From positions 36,289-100,288 of the forward strand of contig JAKCPI010005596.1 of the NCBI GenBank assembly GCA_023213315.1: 64,000 nt of DNA, in the 5' to 3' direction. Numbering within the stretch: position 1 is the stretch's first letter; every line of letters starts with the position of its first letter. The notes below the pieces were generated by a model. That model was not told where the DNA came from. It saw nothing but the letters and a program-made list of their open reading frames with translations, and searched no databases. This stretch comes from Euborellia annulipes (lineage: Eukaryota > Arthropoda > Insecta > Dermaptera > Anisolabididae). Shown one piece after another: positions 57,891 to 64,000 of this stretch. Both the position numbers and the translations under genes were made by a program.

Positions 57891-60800
57891 GCGACTGCTG
57901 GGAGATGGATCTAAACCTGTGTTTGAATGAAAAAACGACAGTCTTATATAATTACTTTATTTTAATATAAATCTATTAAAATTTTAAACCTATCATGTTT
58001 AAAATTCTTTTTGAAAAAATATTTTTACTTTAATAAATGAAATTTTCATTTGTTTCAATAAAATTTATATATATAATTGCGGAGTGTCCGTCTGTCATGC
58101 TGTTTGATCCACTTCCCGTTGGAATTTTGAAACAAAACAAAATTTTGCAGTCTTATAGAGGACATTATGGAGAGTCCCGGAAAATTACTCGGGTCTCGAA
58201 ATTCCTATAACTTTTTGAGTTATTAATTCTTAAAGTTACGATTTCTCCCATAGGAAATATTTATGTATTCTTTGAAGTTACGTATTCTTTGAATGTAAGC
58301 AAATCCTCAAGCAGGCACTGAATTGGAATAGTAATAATTTCATTATTAAGAAAAGGCGAGGGTCCGCTGCAGGCGAGCCTGAGTCAACTAAGGGAGGTTC
58401 AGGGAGGCGAAGACATAATAATGTATGGTCAGTATAGCCATAAACAGGGGAGAGAAGTATAATATAGCCCCCAAGACACTCATTAGTCTTCAAATTTGAT
58501 TTTGCTTAAGAAATTTGTTTTACTAATTATTAATATTATTGTCATTCATTAAACTCGATTTTTTTATACAATTTATTTATCAAGTTTCCATAATAAAATA
58601 GGTCAATCTGAATATGGAAATTATACGCTTTAGAAAACATTATGTAAAAAAAAAAATATATATTCATCTACAAATGAATTCATTAATTTTTATAGCATTC
58701 CGCAAAATTTAAATAATACTAATGAATTCATGATGATAAACAAGTTGATATACATGATAAAATTAATGCCAAACGATAAATAATTATAATATATTTATTG
58801 GAGAATGTGCAGTGGGGGAATCATCATCTTTTTATTACCCAGGGGTTGGTTTGGTTCATTATTAGGGCTAAGAAAGTCATAAAGTGTTATTTATTTTTTC
58901 AAATATCGAATTTAATTAATAGATAAATAATTAAAGCTGGTTGGTTTTGATGAGGAAAAAAAAACTATTCAGCATAGTTCATAATGAGGATGGGGATGAA
59001 TACGCTCTCTTTAAAGGTATTTCTTTATGGGCAGGGTTCTGAAACTTGGCAGAAATATTTTCATATCGGAGGCATTTATTTTCTTAAAACTTGATAAGAA
59101 GAGGATCAACGTTGTGCGAGATAGAAGATAATTTTCAAAGCTTTGTGTCTATTGAGTAAAATATAGGTACAGTATATTAATAATGAGAGCAGAAAATGGC
59201 ATTGAAAAAAGAAAAAATTACAAATTACCATATGTATTAAAAGATGGGATGAGACTCTCATGCAAAAAAAAAGATCAAATGATTTGCAAAAGCGGAAAAA
59301 GGTGCGGAAAAAATTTAGTCTCCCAAAAAAAAAAAGGTAAAATAATTTTCACGGGAGAGGAAAAAAATTTCAAAAAAAAAAAAAAGGTAAAATGATATGA
59401 ATTTTTTATAGGAAATACAAGTTTCTGTTTCGGCCGAAACTAAGATTGAGGCCGAAATTCGGTTTCGGCTGAAAATCTTTGTTTTGGTCGGACCAAACAA
59501 AATTGTTTTAGCGAAATATATTTTTACTTTCTCTTATCCACCATATATGTTAATAAATAAAGGTAAAGTATTGCTTTCATATTAAAAATTCGATGTCGAA
59601 ATTTTGATGAAAATACATGTTTTAAGACCCCATGAGTCTAAAAAAGTGGGTCCTGCAAAATGTCTGTGTGTGTGTTAAAAAAAAAAAGCTAGAAGGAAAT
59701 GAGCTACGAGGTTGAAATTTTATATTTAAGTTATGTACCCCACTGAGAGGCAAAATAAGTTTATAAATAAAATCGGCGAAATAGTATTATTACTTTTCTG
59801 ATGTACTTTTTAACTTTTTATTCGATTTTCTCAAAATTTGTTATAACGATTTTGATTAAAATATATAATTTTTTTAGATGCTCTTTAAAATGTATATCCT
59901 TATTTTGTTGTAAAAAAAAATTTTTGAAGCATATTTTACTCTTGTACCTCATAGAATTTTACATCTAGAATTCTAACCCGATTGAAATTTATTTCAATTG
60001 AAATTGAAATAAATAGGGAGAGGGTCTAAATGGCTTCAGATGCCGAAAAACAAAAAAAAAAAAAAATCCACTGCCAGAAACTAAATATATCTTGACGCAA
60101 AATCAGGTGCGATCATTCACACCAGATTATTTTTTACCTTCTTCCTACTATTCCTACCATCATATTCCCTCTTTTCAAAAATTCAATTTATAGCCTCAGT
60201 CCTCCATTGCATTGTCAAATCAATGTTCCGAGGGAAAAAGATCAAATTACCACCAATGAGTCAAATGTCAGATGCTCGATAAAAAATTTAAATATATTCC
60301 CTATTTATCAAACCATAATAAAAAAAAATGAACTCTTTTTTTTGAGACCAATGAACTTTATAAAGGAAATGTTATTACATTGATTTATTTGATGACAACA
60401 TTTACTTTTTTTAATTGTTTATAAGTATAATTTAATTATTATTTAATTGCTTTTTAATAATGTTAATGGTAAAAAGTAATATCGAAGAGTTTTGATAAAT
60501 GTGATAAATATTAATTAAGACCGAATTCCTAAAAGCAGAAGCATTTATACATTTCACGATCTAAGGGTCAGTGATTGTATTTAAATATGTAGTCGATAAG
60601 TCTACATACGGGCATAACGAAAGGATGAATAAGAATAGTTGATGACTGGAAGATAGGCAACCAAAATGACGAATGAAAAGGAAATTTTTCCGATTTGGAG
60701 TAGATCATCAGAAAATGAGCTCTTCGAGGTCATTTAAATAATTTCAGCCTTGCTTGATTATAGCGATCCTGGAGGCAACCCTCTTCACTCTAGCCAAGGC

Positions 60801-60925
60801 CATAGACAATTAAACGAATTGAACACTCAATTATGAAGAGTTATTGCTCAATCACGGCTATTTCTAACCCTTTAGTACACACACAGAAAAAAAAATTCAT
60901 TGAAAATTTAAAACGAAAACGGCCC
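57891..60925. other. Upstream of septin exon A; no exon found
   Basis: AT-rich with repeat fragments: part of the 57200 segment recurs inverted at 58110-58260, the hAT tail is at 59400-59490 and the dispersed repeat at 59527. I searched by eye for a septin start exon here and to 64000 without success. Confidence 0.4.
59527..59830. repeat. Dispersed repeat, inverted copy
   Basis: Starts TACTTTCTCTTA and carries the complement of the GTGCCTAACTTAAATAT block near 59730. Confidence 0.6.
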
Positions 60926-61175
60926 CCGGGTGTGGCGTAGTAGGTAGAGTGCCTACCTCCTATACCAAACGTCGCGGGTTCGGATCCAGGCAGTCCGATG
61001 ATTTTATTTAAGCCATTTGGATACCAGATGGCTTAAATAGAAATGCCTGAACCTGCAATTTATATATTACTTACAACGGTTATCGTCAAAGTCTTAAATG
61101 GCCTAAGTTGCCGAAAAGACTGTGTGAATGTGTGTGTGAGTGTGAGTGTGAATGAGAAAAAAGTGTGAATGTTTT

Positions 61176-61212
<37 letters not shown>
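60926..61212 (+). mobile_element. tRNA-derived SINE, full length, diverged head
   Basis: GTGTGGCGTAGTAGGTAGAG head, CGGGTTCGGATCC B-box, hairpin, GAAAAGACTGTGTGAATG tail and a long poly(A) from about 61180. Confidence 0.88.
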
Positions 61213-61414
61213 GAAAACGCAATGACAATGCATCAAAACGGTTTAGTTTCAGCATTTAAAAAATAGTTAATTTATGAATTTTAATCAAAATCGTTAGAGC
61301 CAATTTTGAGAAATTATAAAAAAACTAAAAAATGTACTCCGGTACAGTACTAGTACTTTTTGGCCGACTACATAAATTTATGTAGTAATTTTAAAAAGGT
61401 TTCAACTGACTTAA

Positions 61415-61806
61415 CAGGTGCGCGTCACGAAAAGCCGTTAAAAGACGATTGACTACCGAGTTACTCGAGGCGGCAAGAGATGGCGTTAGTTTTTCCGATA
61501 GGAAAACAAGGGATTTATTTCATTTCATTTGAAAGCTAATTAATTAACGGTAAAAAATTCATTATTTTTTAATACAATGAATACTAAATTAATTATCTAT
61601 AAGATATAGAGCGAATTTAAAAAAATATCTTTTATTTAATGCGATTAATCTAAAAGAAAATTTTATTTTTTCGAAAATCAAAAAAAAGGGCTTCTCTAAG
61701 TTGTAGATATTTTAAATAGCTTTAATTTATAAAAAAAATTGAGGTCGATAGCTCCAAAATTGTGGCCTCTGGAAACTCCCAAAATTAGCACCCCGAGACG
61801 CGCACC
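61415..61806. mobile_element. piggyBac-like MITE, copy 1 (392 bp)
   Basis: Flanked by TTAA on both sides; ends CAGGTGCGCGTCACG and CGAGACGCGCACC. Internal CGAGTTACTC, CGGCAAGAGATGGCGTTAG and GAGGTCGATAGCTCCAAAAT shared with copy 2. Confidence 0.82.
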
Positions 61807-62889
61807 TTAAAATCTGAAATGTGGAGTGTTCTCATACTCAGGCAATATATTGATATACCAGATACACCCCATTTCTTTCGATTTAACGTCTGCAAATACT
61901 ATTTGTTTCTAAATAAGATCCTCAGCTATATTTAAAGTTACATTTACTCTTTTTAACATATTTTTGATATGTCAGAATATCAGACACAGAATAAAAAACA
62001 ATAGGTTTTAAGACAATTAAATTCCAAGTCTCCTACCAAATTAAGGTCAAATAATAAGCCAAAGATTATTTCAAAATAAAAATTATATGTTTGAATGCAA
62101 AGAAATGAATAAAGTCATCAAAACTCTCCCATAAAATGAAAAGACGTACGAGTGAATATTCATATTAATTCTTTTATTCATTTGAAACTAAAAATATCTC
62201 TCAATTTTAGGATTGAAGAAATGCAAGATCAGATTCTTGATTAATGTCCGCGCATAAAATAGCTAGTTAAAAAAAACCTAATTTCGTCAACTGAACCATT
62301 CGTCGATTGTCATTTAATTGATTCCCATTACTGGATTTTAATTAAAAACCCCAAATAAAATTTTTTTAATTTAGAATCTGGATGAGCTCTAGGCAGCATC
62401 CACATCCTAAATATACTATAATGGGCATTTTAAACTTAAATCAAATCAAAAAACTAATATTTTTTTAATTAAGAATGAATTATCAATATTTGTATAACAT
62501 TAATGTTTATCATGTTAGGTAAATAAGATATTTTTCTTTTAAAAAAAGAAAGGTATAAGGTGATAAAAATGGAATAAATGTTAATAAAAAGGAAGTAAAC
62601 AACAACAACAAAAAAAAGTGAAACCTCAAGCACAGATTGCCTCGTACAACAAGTGATAAAAGAATTGCGCAAAAGCAGAGAAATTCAAAAGGAAATGCTA
62701 ATGGAATGAATTTGGAAGAAAGAAAATAAAAAAAATCAATTTTAGTATATAATTCAGAAGTTTCAAGCCTTTAGATCTCTGATCACAAACAGTGGTCAGC
62801 GGACGACCAGAGGTTCACGAGAACTAAATTTAAGGTCCGTGAAAGTTATATAATTATAGTAAATTAATATTTAAGACGATTATGATTAA

Positions 62890-63287
62890 GGTGCGCGTCT
62901 CGGAGTGCTAATTTTGGTAGATTTCAGCGGCCAAAATTTTGAAGCTATCGACCTCAATTTTTTTTTTTAATTAAAGCTAATTTAAAATATCTACAACTTA
63001 TAGATGCCCTTTTTTTGATTTTCGAAAAAAATAATTTTTTTTTTAGATTAATCGCATTAAATAAAAGAGACTTTTAAAAAATCCGCTCTAGATCTTATAG
63101 ATAATTAAATTAGAAATCATTGTGTTAAAAAATAATTAATTTTTTACCCTTAATTAATTAGCTGGAATCTTTCAAATGAAATGAAATAAATCCCTTGTAT
63201 CTCTATGGGAAAAACTAACGCCATCTCTTGCCGCCTAGAGTAACTCGGTAGTGAATCTTGTTCTAATTGTTTTTCGAGACGCGCACC
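62890..63287. mobile_element. piggyBac-like MITE, copy 2 (398 bp), inverted
   Basis: TTAA on both sides, ends GGTGCGCGTCTCGG and CGAGACGCGCACC; interior is the reverse complement of copy 1, 1.1 kb away. Confidence 0.85.
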
Positions 63288-63291
63288 TTAA

Positions 63292-64000
63292 AATTTATTT
63301 TCAAATTCTGTTTATTTTGAAAATTGGGGTTTTTTCAACGAACTAAAGGGTCCTAGTGATCCCTAGTCAGAAAAGAAAGGTTGGGTACCACTGCTTTAGA
63401 TGCTAGTCCCCCCCCCCCCCTAAAAATTTTTTTCTATACTTCTCCCCTTTTATTTTTTTGAATAGAATAAAAAAAAGATTTTAAATACGGAATATTCTGT
63501 TTTCAACCTGCATATAAAATCCCTAAAAAAAAAAATAAGCTAAATAGTGCAAAAGATAAATTTTATTAAAAACTAGATCAATGGTAATCGGAATATAAAC
63601 GCAGCATCTCAGGGAATGAATGAACCAGTTCTTGATCACCGACAACAGTCTTACGCAATGATTAAGACGATAAATTCAACATGTTGATGACAGTAATGGG
63701 GCCTTTGCCCCCTTGTCCTTTTGCCCTTCAATTTCGAATTTCTTATTGTAATCATATCCTATTTTCCTAATTCATTCTATTAGATTTTAGAGTGAAGTAC
63801 CCAAATGATAAATGCCTAGGTTGAATTATTGAGGGTATTGTAGACAATTTTCAGAATAAATAAAAAATATGGAATAAATATCAAATATTTGTTTTCGGAA
63901 ATTTATTTGATTTTTATTCCCTATTTCACACGTATCTGAAAATTTTTTATAATAGTAAACCTTCAAGAATTCAACTAAGAATTAACTTTGGCTGTTTGTA
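63292..64000. other. AT-rich end of window
   Basis: A C-run at 63409 follows a terminus-like ACCACTGC, suggesting another TE end. Nothing else is supported. Confidence 0.3.

Noticed and set aside
58278..58493. 71-residue minus-strand frame upstream of septin exon A as a possible start exon
   Set aside because: No GT donor in the required phase and no resemblance to septin N-termini.
1..64000. CRISPR arrays, operons or bacterial signals
   Set aside because: Spliced genes, SINEs and LTR elements show animal DNA; no regularly spaced direct repeats with unique spacers are seen.

Overview
The window looks like AT-rich, intron-rich animal DNA, most likely from an arthropod. The reasons are canonical GT-AG introns of 1.5-8.4 kb, a septin of the Drosophila Peanut / vertebrate SEPT7 type, a THAP-domain gene, and a dense load of insect/crustacean-style transposons. 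I cannot name the species. All coordinates and alignments were made by eye.

Two host genes are supported. (1) A Peanut/SEPT7-like septin on the minus strand occupies about 21434-56702. Nine coding exons can be joined with exact splice phases (1587 nt, 528 residues plus stop); its initiator exon lies upstream and was not found. The last exon is only 49 bp of coding sequence and lies 6.9 kb beyond the preceding one. (2) A six-exon THAP zinc-finger gene on the plus strand, 16691-17994 (235 residues), converges on the septin. A possible spliced transcript of unknown nature runs on the minus strand through about 4.2-9.4 kb.

Nearly everything else is mobile DNA. A Ty3/gypsy LTR retrotransposon (10643-15318) has apparently identical 159-bp LTRs, a 5-bp target duplication and a 1104-codon Gag-Pol frame. 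Its 5' internal region (PBS and Gag start) is replaced by an inverted copy of its own 3' end. A Harbinger-like MITE later entered the 3' end, and the inverted copy preserves the pre-insertion site. The retrotransposon interrupts the second copy of a roughly 1-kb tandem duplication. Other families recognised by termini and target duplications are hAT (8 bp), mariner/pogo (TA), Harbinger (TTA/TAA), piggyBac-like (TTAA), and a tRNA-derived SINE in five copies. Several insertions are nested two or three deep.

The most striking layer is a series of small fold-back insertions, each carrying a hammerhead-ribozyme core (CUGANGA, stem-loop, GAAA, very short stem III, NUH, stem I). About eight are intact or nearly so and about eight are relics. 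This is the signature of the hammerhead variants associated with Penelope-like elements. They sit between the host genes and inside septin introns, on both strands.
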